A program made the position numbers and the translations under genes. The notes beneath the pieces are model-generated. The model made no database searches. It saw only the letters and a program-made list of their open reading frames with translations, and had not been told where the DNA came from. Shown here piece after piece: positions 9,077-18,709 of a stretch of 64,000 nucleotides of DNA. The stretch spans positions 124,001 through 188,000 of the forward strand of contig JAIXQA010000001.1 in assembly GCA_027485915.1 (NCBI GenBank). Direction: 5' to 3'. Each line of letters opens with the position of its first letter. Positions within the stretch are counted from its first letter, which is position 1. The stretch is from Alphaproteobacteria bacterium (GTDB lineage Bacteria; Pseudomonadota; Alphaproteobacteria; Caulobacterales; Aquidulcibacteraceae).

Positions 9077-10591
9077 ATGAACATCGTCAGCCAGAAAGCA
9101 ATTGCCTTGTCTCTGCGTCACTCCATCCTTTCCGCCTCGGCCTTGGCTTTGGCCTTCTCTGTCACTCTGGTAGCCGGATGCGCGACAACTTTGTCCGCAC
9201 AACCTGCTGCGGTGCCAGGTCCTGAATCTGCAGCCAAGCCAAAGCCTGCGCCAAAGCCCTTGGCCAAGGGGATGGATAGCAATGCTGCGCTCGACCCGTT
9301 TCCATCAACTTACAAGCCACTATTTGGTGTAACGACAGCGATTGTCGGGGCCACAATCCTGACTGCAGCTGGCAATGAGATTGAGAATGGCACGATCGTC
9401 TTCTCAGAAGGCAAGATTGTTGCGGTCGGCAAGGATGTCGCCATCCCAGACGGCGCAAAGCGCGTGGATGGGCGCGGCAAATTTGTTACCCCCGGCATTA
9501 TCGACATTCACTCCCACTTGGGCGTCTATCCCAGCCCCGGGGTGCAAGCTAATTCCGACGGCAATGAAGCCACCGACCCTAATACAGCCGAGGTTTGGGC
9601 CGAGCATTCAATTTGGCCACAAGACCCAGGTTTTAACCGCGCGCGCGAAGGTGGGGTCACCAGCTTAATGATCTTGCCCGGTTCTGCCAATTTGTTTGGT
9701 GGTCGCTCCGTAACCTTGAAAAACGTGCCCGCGGTTACCCAACAGGGCATGAAGTTTCCGGGCGCACCCTATGGTCTGAAGATGGCCTGTGGCGAGAATC
9801 CAAAGCGCGTTTACGGTTCACGCTCGCGCGCGCCTTCGACCCGGATGGGCAATATCGCCGTTGCACGGCGCGCGTGGATCGATGCAGCAGACTATAATCG
9901 CAAATGGGCTGACTATCGGGCTAAAGTGGCGGCAGGGGAATCGGCGGCCGATCCGCCCAAGCGCGACCTAAAACTGGAGACGCTGTCTGGCGTGCTCAAT
10001 GGCGATATTCTCGTTCAAAACCATTGCTATCGCGCCGATGAAATGGCGCTAATGATCGATATGGCCAAGGAATTTGGCTATAAAATTACCACGTTCCACC
10101 ATTCGTCAGAGGCCTATAAGCTCGCCCCAGTTTTGAAAGAAGCTGATATATGTTCAGCAACATGGGCTGATTGGCAGGGCTTTAAGATGGAATCTTTGGA
10201 CGGGATTGCCGAAAATGCGGGAATTCTTCAGGCCTATGGTGCCTGCACCATTATCCATTCTGATGATGCCACTATGATTCAGCACCTTAATCAGGAAGCC
10301 GCTTTGGCGATGGGGGCAGCTGCCCGCGCTGGAATTCCGGTATCTCGCTTAGATGCGATTAAATGGATCACTGCCAATCCAGCGCGCGCCATGGGCATCG
10401 CGTCTAAGACGGGTTCTTTGGAAGTTGGCAAGATGGCTGACATCGTGCTGTGGGACCGTGATCCCTTCTCGACTTATGCCCTTGCCCAAACCGTCTATGT
10501 TGACGGCGGCATCGCCTATGACCGTCATGACCCGGCCACCCATGCTCGGTCCGACTTTGACCTTGGTCGCCCCAGCTTGGAGCAAAAATAA
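9077..10591 (+). CDS. Amidohydrolase-family lipoprotein with intact metal site
   Basis: The 504-residue protein starts with a long signal sequence and a lipobox LVAGC, Cys35 being the likely lipidated residue; a Pro/Lys-rich tether follows. The rest is an amidohydrolase (imidazolonepropionase-like TIM barrel): GKFVTPGIIDIHSHLG carries the HxH metal ligands (H145, H147), further histidines lie in TTFHHSSEA, and IIHSDDATM near the end supplies the catalytic Asp. It should hydrolyse a cyclic amide or peptide-like substrate outside the cytoplasm; the substrate is unknown. The stop codon overlaps the next start (TAATG at 10589-10593), which implies translational coupling with the paralogous second gene. 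Confidence 0.88.
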   Translation: MNIVSQKAIALSLRHSILSASALALAFSVTLVAGCATTLSAQPAAVPGPESAAKPKPAPKPLAKGMDSNAALDPFPSTYKPLFGVTTAIVGATILTAAGNEIENGTIVFSEGKIVAVGKDVAIPDGAKRVDGRGKFVTPGIIDIHSHLGVYPSPGVQANSDGNEATDPNTAEVWAEHSIWPQDPGFNRAREGGVTSLMILPGSANLFGGRSVTLKNVPAVTQQGMKFPGAPYGLKMACGENPKRVYGSRSRAPSTRMGNIAVARRAWIDAADYNRKWADYRAKVAAGESAADPPKRDLKLETLSGVLNGDILVQNHCYRADEMALMIDMAKEFGYKITTFHHSSEAYKLAPVLKEADICSATWADWQGFKMESLDGIAENAGILQAYGACTIIHSDDATMIQHLNQEAALAMGAAARAGIPVSRLDAIKWITANPARAMGIASKTGSLEVGKMADIVLWDRDPFSTYALAQTVYVDGGIAYDRHDPATHARSDFDLGRPSLEQK

Positions 10592-11940
10592 TGAAACCCG
10601 TTGCTCTTGCTCTCGCTTTTGCCGTTTCAGCCCCCGCACTCGCTCTCGCTGAACCCATCGCCATCATTAATGCCAAGATCGAAACCGTGGGCCCTGCTGG
10701 AACACTTTCGGCTGCGACACTTGTGATGGACAAGGGCAAGATTGTCGCCGTGGGCCCTTCCGTTGCCATTCCTAAAGGCGCGCAAATCATTGACGCCAAA
10801 GGTGCGGTGGTCACGCCCGGTTTAGTGGCCGCCACTACAAGTCTTGGCATCTCAGAGATTGAACAAGTGCCCTCAACGCGCGATGATGGGGCGGGCGGCC
10901 AAATTGGGGCAGCCTTTAATCCAGCTGCAGGGGTCAATCCTGATGCGCCAACGATTAGACTGGCGCGTCTAAACGGCTTGACGCGGGCCTTCCTAACCCC
11001 CGTTGCGGGTCGTTCTGGCAATGGTGCTCATGCCCATGACGATAGTGCCTTTGAAACGGCAGGCGGCCATGAACAAGATGATCCAACCTTGTTTGCTGGC
11101 CAAAGTATTGGCATCAACCTCTCGGCCAATTCACCTGACCTGATCTTTAGGATCAATGCAGGCATGGTGCTGGAATTTGGCGAGTCGGCAGCTGCGGCGG
11201 CGGGTGGGTCGCGTGGCGCGTCTTTGATCATTCTCAAACGCGTCTTGGCCGATGTGCGCCATTTTGCGGCCAATCGCGCCTTATATGATAAGGGCGAGGG
11301 GCGAGACTTGATGGTCAGCCGCTTAGATCTGGAAGCGTTGGTACCTGTGGTGCAAGGCAAGTCACCCCTCTTGATCCGGGTGTCGAGCGCCAATGATATC
11401 CGCCAAGTTCTGAAGCTGGCGAAAGAAGAAAAGCTATCCGTGGTTTTGGAAGGGGCCGAGGAAGGCTGGCGCGTTGCGTCTGAACTGGCCGCGGCCAAAG
11501 TGCCCGTCATTATCGACAGCCAAGCCGCTCTTCCTGCAAGCTTTGAGACACTGGGCACGCATTTGCGCAATGCCCAAATTCTCGATCAGGCAGGCGTTCA
11601 GGTCTCGATTATGGGCAGCCGCGATTACAATAATCTGCGCCAAAGCCGGATGAATGCAGGCACCGCTGTGGCTCATGGCTTGCCTTACCAAGCAGCATTG
11701 GCCGCCATCACCTTGAATCCGGCCAAGATTTGGGGGGCTGATAAAGAGATTGGCTCAATTGAAGCGGGCAAAGCTGCCGATGTCGTCATCTGGTCAGGTG
11801 ATCCATTAGAGGGTCAAAGCTATCCAACTGCGGTTTATATCGCAGGCCAAGCCCAACCCATGACCAGCCGCTCGACCGAACTCGCCGCCCGCTATAAGCC
11901 GAGCGCTGACGGAATCGCACGGCCGGCCTATCGGAATTAG
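10591..11940 (+). CDS. Amidohydrolase-like exported protein lacking metal ligands
   Basis: The protein has 449 residues with a Sec signal peptide (MKPVALALAFAVSAPALALA). It is homologous to the preceding gene: compare IVAVGPSVAIPKGAQIIDA with IVAVGKDVAIPDGAKRVDG, and the C-terminal LNPAKIWGADKEIGSIEAGK with the matching part of the first protein. The position of the HxH motif reads TPGLVAATTSLG, and the later HSDD motif reads MGSRDYNNL. The metal-binding residues are therefore missing. It is probably a non-catalytic partner or regulator of the first protein, made in step through the TAATG overlap; this role is inference. Confidence 0.85.
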   Translation: MKPVALALAFAVSAPALALAEPIAIINAKIETVGPAGTLSAATLVMDKGKIVAVGPSVAIPKGAQIIDAKGAVVTPGLVAATTSLGISEIEQVPSTRDDGAGGQIGAAFNPAAGVNPDAPTIRLARLNGLTRAFLTPVAGRSGNGAHAHDDSAFETAGGHEQDDPTLFAGQSIGINLSANSPDLIFRINAGMVLEFGESAAAAAGGSRGASLIILKRVLADVRHFAANRALYDKGEGRDLMVSRLDLEALVPVVQGKSPLLIRVSSANDIRQVLKLAKEEKLSVVLEGAEEGWRVASELAAAKVPVIIDSQAALPASFETLGTHLRNAQILDQAGVQVSIMGSRDYNNLRQSRMNAGTAVAHGLPYQAALAAITLNPAKIWGADKEIGSIEAGKAADVVIWSGDPLEGQSYPTAVYIAGQAQPMTSRSTELAARYKPSADGIARPAYRN

Positions 11941-11961
11941 ACGTCGTTGAAATGGCCTGTT

Positions 11962-13893
11962 CTAGCGCACAGGCCGTGATCCCAAGCGGCCACCGCCCAT
12001 AGCTGCAGGGGCGGGGGTTGGTTTGGTGGGGCTTGATTTGCCGCGCGCCATTTTGCTGGCTTTGGGCTCTTCTTCGAACAATTCAGCCAGCTTATCGACA
12101 ATCGCGCCGCCCAATTGTTCGGCATCTACAATTGTCACAGCGCGACGATAATAGCGCGTCACATCATGGCCGATACCGATGGCGATTAGCTCCACTGGGC
12201 TATAGTCTTGGATCTTGGCGATGGTGTCGCGCAAATGGCGTTCCAAATAGGCTCCCGAATTGACCGACAAGGTGCTGTCATCCACGGGGGCACCGTCTGA
12301 AATCACCATCAGAATGCGGCGCTGTTCCGGCCGGGCCAGCAGGCGATCATGTGCCCAATCCAAGGCCTCGCCGTCGATATTTTCTTTGAGCAGGCCTTCG
12401 CGCATCATCAGGCCCAGATTGCGCCGCGCCCGCCGCCAAGGGGCATCCGCACTTTTATAAATGATGTGGCGCAGATCATTCAGGCGACCGGGATTGGCGG
12501 GCTTGCCCGCCTTCATCCAGCTATCGCGCGATTGGCCACCTTTCCAAGCCTTGGTGGTAAAGCCCAAAATCTCAGTCTTGACGCCGCAGCGTTCCAGCGT
12601 GCGGGCCAGAATATCGGCGCAAATGGCAGCAATCATAATGGGCCTACCGCGCATAGAGCCCGAGTTATCCAATAAAAGCGTCACCACGGTATCGCGGAAA
12701 TTGGTATCATCTTCCATCTTGAAGGTGAGCGGCGCCAAAGGCTCGGTCACCACGCGCGACAGGCGGGCGACATCGAGCACGCCTTCTTCCAGATCAAACT
12801 GCCAGCTGCGGTTTTGCTGGGCCATCAGGCGGCGCTGCAAGCGGTTCGCCAAGCGGCCGACAACGCCTTGAAGCTGGGTCAATTGGGCGTCGAGATAGCT
12901 GCGCAAGCGGGCCAATTCTTCCCCGTCACACAGATCTTCGGCACCCACCGTCTCGTCAAAGGCCTTGGTATAGATTTTATAGGCAAAGCCATCACCATCG
13001 CCCGGTTTGAAGTTGGGTCGGACGGGCGTGGTGCCTTCATCGACCTCACTGTCATCATCATCGGGAGCGTCACTATCATCGGCCTCGACGCGCACCTGCA
13101 CATCTTCCTGCTCGCTGCCTTGCGACTCCCCGCGCTGGGTGTCCTCTTGCTGCTCGCCGCCTTCTTCTTGCTGATCCTCATTCTGGCTGGGATCTGGCGG
13201 GGGCTGGTCGGCGCCATCTGGTTCTTCGCCATCCTCATCGGATGGATCAGGCTCTGCCCCCAATTCATCACCCAGATCGAGGTCGCGGATGAGGTCACGT
13301 GTGACTTCGGCAAAGGCCTTTTGATCGCCCAAGCGTTCGATCAAGCGATCAATCGTCTCGCCCGCTTTGGCCTGCACTTCATCGCGCCACAGATCGGCAA
13401 TACCGCGCCCGGATTCAGGCGGGGCAAGCCCGGTCAGGCGTTCGCGCAGCAAGAGGCCCAAGGCATCGGCCAAGGGTGCGGTCTGCCGGTCCATCATGCG
13501 GGCATAGCCCTTTTTCTCGCACGTCTCCACTAAAGCCGCTGTTAGGTTTTGTGCAACCCCTGGCATGGCCAAAGCGCCAATCGCCTCAATGCGGGCTTTT
13601 TCGGCCACTTCATACAGGGCACGCGCACGTGGACCCTCGGGCATAGCAGCATTGTGGGCAGCTAAATCATGGTGGGCGAGGCGCAGCGCGGCGGCATCGG
13701 CATGGCCGCGCAGACGCGAGACTTCTTGCTCACCCAAGGCGCGCGCCGGATGGGGCAAGCCAATGCGATTGCCCGACACACTTGGCCCATCGGCAGAGAA
13801 GCTCACCTCCACCTCCTCGGTACGCGACAACGCGCGCGCCGTATGGGTAATCACACGTTTGAAAACGTCTTGAGGGGTTTCTTTGCTCGCCAT
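11962..13893 (-). CDS. cobT: Cobaltochelatase subunit CobT
   Basis: CobT joins CobS and CobN in ATP-dependent cobalt insertion during aerobic cobalamin synthesis. The 643-residue protein shows the family layout: a helical N-terminal part, a very acidic linker (about residues 210-290, rich in Asp, Glu and Gln), and a C-terminal von Willebrand A domain with MIDAS motif DNSGS at 409-413, then [14 protein letters not shown]. Neither CobS nor CobN is in the window. A GGCCTGT/ACAGGCC stem (11954-11975) overlaps the stop codon and may help end transcription against the convergent amidohydrolase gene. Confidence 0.93.
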   Translation of the reverse strand: MASKETPQDVFKRVITHTARALSRTEEVEVSFSADGPSVSGNRIGLPHPARALGEQEVSRLRGHADAAALRLAHHDLAAHNAAMPEGPRARALYEVAEKARIEAIGALAMPGVAQNLTAALVETCEKKGYARMMDRQTAPLADALGLLLRERLTGLAPPESGRGIADLWRDEVQAKAGETIDRLIERLGDQKAFAEVTRDLIRDLDLGDELGAEPDPSDEDGEEPDGADQPPPDPSQNEDQQEEGGEQQEDTQRGESQGSEQEDVQVRVEADDSDAPDDDDSEVDEGTTPVRPNFKPGDGDGFAYKIYTKAFDETVGAEDLCDGEELARLRSYLDAQLTQLQGVVGRLANRLQRRLMAQQNRSWQFDLEEGVLDVARLSRVVTEPLAPLTFKMEDDTNFRDTVVTLLLDNSGSMRGRPIMIAAICADILARTLERCGVKTEILGFTTKAWKGGQSRDSWMKAGKPANPGRLNDLRHIIYKSADAPWRRARRNLGLMMREGLLKENIDGEALDWAHDRLLARPEQRRILMVISDGAPVDDSTLSVNSGAYLERHLRDTIAKIQDYSPVELIAIGIGHDVTRYYRRAVTIVDAEQLGGAIVDKLAELFEEEPKASKMARGKSSPTKPTPAPAAMGGGRLGSRPVR

Positions 13894-13972
13894 AGTCAGA
13901 CTGACATAAGCCGGAGCCGTATGCCTGTCACGCCTCTATGTGCGTTGATTTCAGTGGGGCATGATTCTGCTC

Positions 13973-14397
13973 TTAGATTTCAATCACGCCTATCCCCAAA
14001 GCCTTTGCCGCCGCCAACATGTGTTGATCCAAGGTGACAATCGGCAGGCCTACTCCAGCAGCGACGGCAAGATGCAATGCATCGCCACTGCGAACCCTTA
14101 AACCGGCTTGATTGGCAAAGATTGCGGCGCGCTGGAACGCATGCTGGTCAGCTTCGAGCAACACAAAGCTTCTACGGACAGCGCTTCCAAAGGCCGCGAG
14201 TGCTTCGGCCCGCTCATATTCTGTGATTGAGCCAATTTGAAGTTTGCCTGCCATGGCTGACGAGAATTCAGTGATGCACCAGCGGCTAATGCTAAAATCT
14301 CGGTGCGTTGCTGAGACATCCACTTCTGGACTGCAAAGGTCGTAGGTTCATTGGACCAGAGCGCCACCAGGACCGATGTGTCGAGATAGATGCTCAA
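13973..14397 (-). pseudogene. VapC-type PIN-domain toxin, frameshifted
   Basis: A PIN-domain ribonuclease toxin is split between two frames. From a TTG start at 14397 the first frame gives MSIYLDTSVLVALWSNEPTT (first catalytic Asp) through VQKWMSQQ. The second frame gives the rest: RWCITEFSSAMAGK, then GLRVRSGDALHLAVA and LPIVTLDQHMLAAAKALG with the other acidic residues. The switch falls near 14296-14325 and is consistent with loss of one base. Without it the protein would be about 140 residues, normal for VapC. The TTG overlaps the antitoxin stop. Either the toxin is dead, or the base is a sequence error; no good slippery heptamer is visible. Confidence 0.75.
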
Positions 14398-14627
14398 TAG
14401 CGCTCCGCATTGCGCATATCTTCGACAAAGCTGCCCGGATAAGGCTTCATTTTACTAGTAAGGGCGCGCATTCTTTCAAAATCAAGCTTTTCCTTTGGTA
14501 GGTCGGGCGTCACAATTTTCGCAATTGCTTTTCCGCGCCGAGTAATCATCACTTCCTCTCCAGCTATCACTGCATCCAAAATCTCAGACAGTTTTGCTTT
14601 GGCTTCGGCCACACTCACACGTTTCAT
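14394..14627 (-). CDS. Phd/YefM-type antitoxin of a vapBC-like pair
   Basis: The 77-residue protein begins MKRVSVAEAKAKLSEILDAV and continues EEVMITRRGKAIAKIV, the signature of the prevent-host-death (Phd/YefM) antitoxin family, which binds DNA through its N-terminal half and the toxin through its tail. I chose the ATG at 14627 because AGGA lies at the right distance upstream; an ATG five codons earlier is less well placed. The stop overlaps the TTG start of the PIN toxin, typical for such operons. With a frameshifted toxin, the antitoxin may be a relic or may still repress its promoter. Confidence 0.85.
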   Translation of the reverse strand: MKRVSVAEAKAKLSEILDAVIAGEEVMITRRGKAIAKIVTPDLPKEKLDFERMRALTSKMKPYPGSFVEDMRNAERY

Positions 14628-14636
14628 TGGCTTCCT

Positions 14637-14652
14637 GACCATTTAGATGGTC
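14637..14652. promoter_or_regulatory. Inverted repeat at the antitoxin promoter, likely operator
   Basis: GACCAT-ttag-ATGGTC is a perfect 6-bp inverted repeat with a 4-base spacer, directly upstream of the antitoxin start. Phd-type antitoxins usually repress their own operon by binding such palindromes, so this is the best candidate operator. Its identity is inferred from position and symmetry only. Confidence 0.4.
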
Positions 14653-14681
14653 ATCTACAACATAGGTTCTGATGCCGCGCA

Positions 14682-14714
14682 AAACAAAAAAGGGCCACCC
14701 GTTGGGTGGCCCTT
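14682..14714 (-). terminator. Rho-independent terminator of the beta-oxidation operon
   Basis: On the minus strand an 11-bp stem (AAGGGCCACCC/GGGTGGCCCTT, 14690-14714) with a 3-base loop is followed by a T-rich tract (complement of 14682-14691). It lies just after the stop of the FadB/FadJ-like gene at 14743 and is a strong intrinsic terminator for the operon. Confidence 0.88.
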
Positions 14715-14742
14715 CGTGTATTCATGAGAAGAAGAAAGGCGC

Positions 14743-16944
14743 TTAAGCTGCCTTTTTCGCGGCCTCGCCGCCAAAGCGGCCATAGAAGGTTTCGCCGTTT
14801 TTCGCCATGTCTTTCAAGAGCTTGTTTGGCTTGAAGCGGGGACCGTATTTTTTAGCCAAGCGCTCTGCTTCGGCAACGAAATTGGCGATGCCAATGCCGT
14901 CCATAAAGCTGACCGTGCCGCCGGTATAGGGCGCAAAGCCCCAGCCCAAGATAGAGCCGATGTCGGCGTCGCGTGGGTCGGTGATGACGCCTTCTTCAAA
15001 GCAACGCGCGGTTTCCAAAGCCTGACGATAGAGAAGGCGATTTTTATATTCCTTCACCATGGCCGGATCGGCCTCGTGGATCTTGGTCGGTACGACCGAG
15101 GTTAGGCCTGGCCAAATCGCTTTGGTGCCGTCTTCCTTATAATCATAGAAGCCCTTCTTATTTTTGCGGCCAAAGCGACCGAGGCCTTCGACCATTTCTT
15201 CGATGATCAACTGGCTGGGCGTAGCCACCCATTTGTTGCCAAGGTCCTTTTTGGTTTGCTGACCAACCTTATAGGCGAGGTCGAGGGCTACTTCGTCTGC
15301 CATGGACAAGGGCGGCACGGGCATGCCGGTCATGCGGCCCACGTTTTCAATGATGGCTGGCTTAATGCCTTCGGCCAACATTTCTTGGCCTTCTTGCACA
15401 TAGGTGCCAAAGCAACGACTGGTGTAGAAGCCGCGGCTGTCATTGACCACGATCGGGGTCTTTTTGATCTTCAAGACGTAATCAACCGCCTTGGCCAAGG
15501 TTTCTTGCGTGGTCTTTTTGCCCATGATGATTTCAACAAGACCCATTTTGTCGACGGGGCTGAAGAAGTGGACACCGATGAAATTCTTGGGCCGCTTGGA
15601 TGCGGTGGCCAAGCTGGTGATGGGTAGGGTGGAGGTGTTGGAGCCAAAGACTGCGTTCGGGCCTAACATGGCTTCGGCCTTCTGGGTTACCTCGGCCTTG
15701 ATCTCGCGGTTTTCAAAAACGGCTTCGATCACGAGATCCGACTTCTTCACATGGGCATAGTCGGTGGTTGGCGTGATGAGGGCCAAGACGGCATCTGCCT
15801 TCTCTTGGGTCATTTTGCCGCGAGAGACCGCCTTATCGAGCAGCTTCTTGGAATAATCCTTACCCTTTTCAGCGGCTTCTTGGCTTTGGTCGATCAGGAC
15901 GGTTTCGATACCGGCCATTGCCTGCACATAGGCAATGCCTGCCCCCATCATGCCCGCACCTAGAACCGAGACCTTTTTGATCTCATATTTATCAAAGCCT
16001 TGTGGGCGGTTCGCACCCTTGGCGAGGGCTTGGGTCGACAAGAAGAGCGAGCGCACCATGGCCTTAGCCGAGGGGCTTGCCATGTTTTTCAAGAAGTAGC
16101 GGGTCTCAATACGCAAAGCCGCGTCGATGGGCACTTGCACGCCTTCAAACACCGCGCTCATGATCGCCTTTTGGGCGGGATAATTGCCATAAGTGGTTTT
16201 CGAAAGCATGGCATTGCCGCCAACAAAGGTCATGCCACCACCGGGGGAATAGGGGCCGTCTTTGACGCGATAGCCTTTGACGTCCCAAGGCGCGACGGCG
16301 TTTGGATTGGCCAGCACCCAGGCCTTGGCTGCTGCAACGGTTTCACCGGCCGGCACAACGGCACCGACAACACCCTTCTTCAAGGCTTCTTGTGGGTTCA
16401 TGCTGGTGCCTTGCAACAGATGCGGCATGGCATTCATCACACCAATGAGGCGTGGCAGACGCTGTGTCCCGCCTGCACCGGGCAGAAGGCCGACTTTTGC
16501 TTCTGGTAGACCGAATTGAATTTTTGGATTATCGGCCGCCACGCGGTAATGACAGGCCAAAGCGATTTCGAGACCGCCACCAAGTGCCAAGCCTTCGAGC
16601 GCACAAGCCACAGGCTTGCCGCAGGTTTCAAGCGCACGCAGCGAACGGTTGAGGCTGAAGCCTTGTTCGAACGACTTCTTCAGCTTTTCATCTTCCGACA
16701 ACTTCTTGTCGGCATCCATGCTGCCGCCACCGATTTCGCCAAGGTCAGCACCTGCACAGAAACCATTGTCTTTACCGGAATAAAGTACGGCCCCTTTGAT
16801 GGCATCATTGCCTTTGATCTCGGCGACCAATTCGCCCATTTCCTTCATCACGCCACCGGTGATGGTGTTCATGGTCTTGCCGGGAACATTAAATGCGATG
16901 TGCAACACGCCATCAGCATCGAGGTTGGTTTTGAAATTTTCCAT
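14743..16944 (-). CDS. fadJ: 3-hydroxyacyl-CoA dehydrogenase / enoyl-CoA hydratase (fatty-acid oxidation alpha subunit)
   Basis: This 733-residue enzyme catalyses hydration and NAD-dependent oxidation in beta-oxidation. The N-terminal crotonase domain shows CAGADLGEIGG, ALEGLALGGGLEIALA and PEAKVGLLPGAGGTQRL. The dehydrogenase part begins at KKVSVLGAGMMGAGIAYVQA (Rossmann GxGxxG) and has IGVHFFSPVDKMGLVEII with the catalytic His, then the C-terminal 3HCDH domains. GGAG precedes the start. It is the last gene of the operon, downstream of the thiolase, and the two probably form the usual multienzyme complex. FadB and FadJ cannot be told apart here with certainty. Confidence 0.93.
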   Translation of the reverse strand: MENFKTNLDADGVLHIAFNVPGKTMNTITGGVMKEMGELVAEIKGNDAIKGAVLYSGKDNGFCAGADLGEIGGGSMDADKKLSEDEKLKKSFEQGFSLNRSLRALETCGKPVACALEGLALGGGLEIALACHYRVAADNPKIQFGLPEAKVGLLPGAGGTQRLPRLIGVMNAMPHLLQGTSMNPQEALKKGVVGAVVPAGETVAAAKAWVLANPNAVAPWDVKGYRVKDGPYSPGGGMTFVGGNAMLSKTTYGNYPAQKAIMSAVFEGVQVPIDAALRIETRYFLKNMASPSAKAMVRSLFLSTQALAKGANRPQGFDKYEIKKVSVLGAGMMGAGIAYVQAMAGIETVLIDQSQEAAEKGKDYSKKLLDKAVSRGKMTQEKADAVLALITPTTDYAHVKKSDLVIEAVFENREIKAEVTQKAEAMLGPNAVFGSNTSTLPITSLATASKRPKNFIGVHFFSPVDKMGLVEIIMGKKTTQETLAKAVDYVLKIKKTPIVVNDSRGFYTSRCFGTYVQEGQEMLAEGIKPAIIENVGRMTGMPVPPLSMADEVALDLAYKVGQQTKKDLGNKWVATPSQLIIEEMVEGLGRFGRKNKKGFYDYKEDGTKAIWPGLTSVVPTKIHEADPAMVKEYKNRLLYRQALETARCFEEGVITDPRDADIGSILGWGFAPYTGGTVSFMDGIGIANFVAEAERLAKKYGPRFKPNKLLKDMAKNGETFYGRFGGEAAKKAA

Positions 16945-17004
16945 AAGGTATCTCCAAAATTCAGGGTCTAGGCCTCGCCACTGGACCGGGCGTCAGGCCA
17001 GCTA

Positions 17005-17025
17005 GCGGGCAACCAAGCTGCCCGC
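17005..17025 (-). other. Hairpin between thiolase and fadJ
   Basis: GCGGGCA (17005-17011) and TGCCCGC (17019-17025) form a perfect 7-bp stem with a 7-base loop in the 99-base gap between the two genes. There is no T-tract, so it is not a standard terminator. It could stabilise or process the operon mRNA. Confidence 0.35.
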
Positions 17026-17043
17026 GTCACAGGTTAGGTGGGC

Positions 17044-18255
17044 TTAAACCCGCTGGATGATGGTTGCAGTGCCCATGCCTGCGCCGACGCACAGGGTGAT
17101 GAGGGCCGTTTCCTTGCCAGTCCGCTCCAACTCGTCGAGCACGGTGCCGAGGATCATGCCGCCGGTAGCACCTAAGGGGTGGCCCATCGCGATGGCCCCG
17201 CCGCACACATTGATCTTGTCATGTGGGATGTTGAGGGCCTGCATGAAGCGTAAAACAACCGAGGCAAAGGCTTCATTGAGTTCGTAGAGATCAATGTCTT
17301 CTGGCTTCATGCCAGCTTTAGCCAGTGCCTTGCAGGCCACAAATTCTGGACCGGTCAACATGATCGAAGGCTCTGACCCGATCGAAGCCATGGCGATGAT
17401 TTTGGCGCGTGGCTTCATGCCTGTGGCCTTGGCCATCTTCTTATTGCCGATCAAAACTGCCGAAGCGCCGTCCACAATGCCCGAGCTATTGCCCGCATGG
17501 TGCACGTGGTTGATGGTTTCCAGTTCAGGGTAGCGCTGTTGGATGATGGCATCGAAGCCTGGCATCATGGTGCCTTGGGCGATGAAGCTGGCGTCCAGCG
17601 AAGCAAGGCTCTGCATGGTGGTGTCGGGGCGCATGTGTTCGTCATGGGCGAGGATGATGGCACCCATTTGGTCCTTGACGGGCACGATGGACTTGGCGAA
17701 GCGGCCTTCTTTCCACGCCGTCGCCGCGCGCTTTTGGCTTTCAACCGCATAGGCATCGACGTCATCGCGCGAGAAGCCGTACTTGGTCGCAATCGTGTCG
17801 GCACCAATGCCTTGTGGGGCAAAATAGGACTTGATGGCGATTGATGGGTCAGAGGCCCAAGCACCCCCATCAGAGCCCATGGGCACGCGGCTCATGCTTT
17901 CAACGCCACCACCAATGGCCATATCGGCTTCACCGGAAATGACTTTGGCCGCTGCCATATTGCAAGCTTCTAGGCCCGATGCGCAGAAGCGGTTGATCTG
18001 CACGCCAGCAGTGGTTTCCGCATAATCAGCGTTCAGCACTGCGATGCGGGCGATGTCGCTGCCTTGCTCACCAACCGGGCTTACGCAGCCCAGAACGACG
18101 TCGTCTACTTTAGAGGTATCCAGATTGTTGCGGTCCCGAATAGCCTGCAAGGCTTGGGTGGCTAAGCTCAAAGCCGTTACTTCATGCAACGACCCGGTGT
18201 TGCGACCTTTACCCCGTGGGGTACGGACTGCGTCATAGATAAATGCTTCGGCCAT
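17044..18255 (-). CDS. Acetyl-CoA C-acyltransferase (thiolase)
   Basis: The 403-residue thiolase carries the acyl-accepting cysteine in [14 protein letters not shown], the conserved HPLGATGG near residue 360 and the C-terminal CVGAGMGTA with the second catalytic cysteine. It performs the last step of beta-oxidation and would pair with the downstream FadJ-like protein as the beta subunit. The start at 18255 ([15 protein letters not shown]) is chosen because AGGGAG lies upstream and thiolases begin this way; a longer in-frame extension to 18471 overlaps the thioesterase gene. FadA/FadI or AtoB assignment is open. Confidence 0.93.
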   Translation of the reverse strand: MAEAFIYDAVRTPRGKGRNTGSLHEVTALSLATQALQAIRDRNNLDTSKVDDVVLGCVSPVGEQGSDIARIAVLNADYAETTAGVQINRFCASGLEACNMAAAKVISGEADMAIGGGVESMSRVPMGSDGGAWASDPSIAIKSYFAPQGIGADTIATKYGFSRDDVDAYAVESQKRAATAWKEGRFAKSIVPVKDQMGAIILAHDEHMRPDTTMQSLASLDASFIAQGTMMPGFDAIIQQRYPELETINHVHHAGNSSGIVDGASAVLIGNKKMAKATGMKPRAKIIAMASIGSEPSIMLTGPEFVACKALAKAGMKPEDIDLYELNEAFASVVLRFMQALNIPHDKINVCGGAIAMGHPLGATGGMILGTVLDELERTGKETALITLCVGAGMGTATIIQRV

Positions 18256-18271
18256 TTTGGCGCTCCCTTTG

Positions 18272-18709
18272 TTATACGTCTGCTTTAATCTGCAAGGGCG
18301 TGATCGCCAAGGCAGAAGTGGCTTTGGCGGAGATTTTCCCCCGACAATCATAGAGGTCCGCTTCAGCGAACATGACGCTGGGACCTTTGTTGGTGATGCG
18401 TGCGGCGACCTCAATCTTGCCGACCCGAACTGGGCGCAGATAATGGACGTGCAAATCAATCGTGCTGGCAAAGCTTTTGGGCGCGACTTTCAACATCGCC
18501 ATCATGCCCATGACATCATCCAGCATGGCGGAAAGAAAACCGCCTTGAATATAGCCAGTTGGATTGGCAAATTCGGGCTTGCCCGCAAATTCAACCCGCG
18601 CGGTTCCGGCCTTCACATCCATCTCAATCAACGTAAAGCCCAAAGTCTGTGAGCTTTGCGACGGCTGTTTCATGCCGATGTCGAGGAAGGTTTGGGCGTG
18701 ATCGCTCAT
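18272..18709 (-). CDS. PaaI-type hotdog-fold thioesterase
   Basis: The 145-residue protein fits the PaaI/YdiI hotdog thioesterase family: [20 protein letters not shown] contains the conserved Gly-Gly and acidic catalytic region, followed by [16 protein letters not shown]. It would release CoA from acyl-CoA intermediates, plausibly preventing CoA trapping during beta-oxidation. Its first codon overlaps the OsmC stop by four bases (ATGA), and the thiolase begins 16 bases after its end, so it belongs to the operon. Substrate specificity cannot be read from the sequence. Confidence 0.85.
   Translation of the reverse strand: MSDHAQTFLDIGMKQPSQSSQTLGFTLIEMDVKAGTARVEFAGKPEFANPTGYIQGGFLSAMLDDVMGMMAMLKVAPKSFASTIDLHVHYLRPVRVGKIEVAARITNKGPSVMFAEADLYDCRGKISAKATSALAITPLQIKADV

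Noticed and set aside
12814-13533. Long plus-strand open frame of 239 codons opposite cobT
   Set aside because: It lies wholly antisense to the conserved cobT coding region, mostly opposite its acidic linker; its hydrophobic composition is a mirror of that linker.
14290-14330. Programmed -1 frameshift site in the toxin gene
   Set aside because: The local ATTTTA run does not fit the X-XXY-YYZ slippery pattern in frame, and no downstream pseudoknot is obvious; mutation or sequence error is simpler.
18256-18471. N-terminal extension of the thiolase
   Set aside because: The extension overlaps the thioesterase gene in another frame and thiolases start at the position with AGGGAG upstream.
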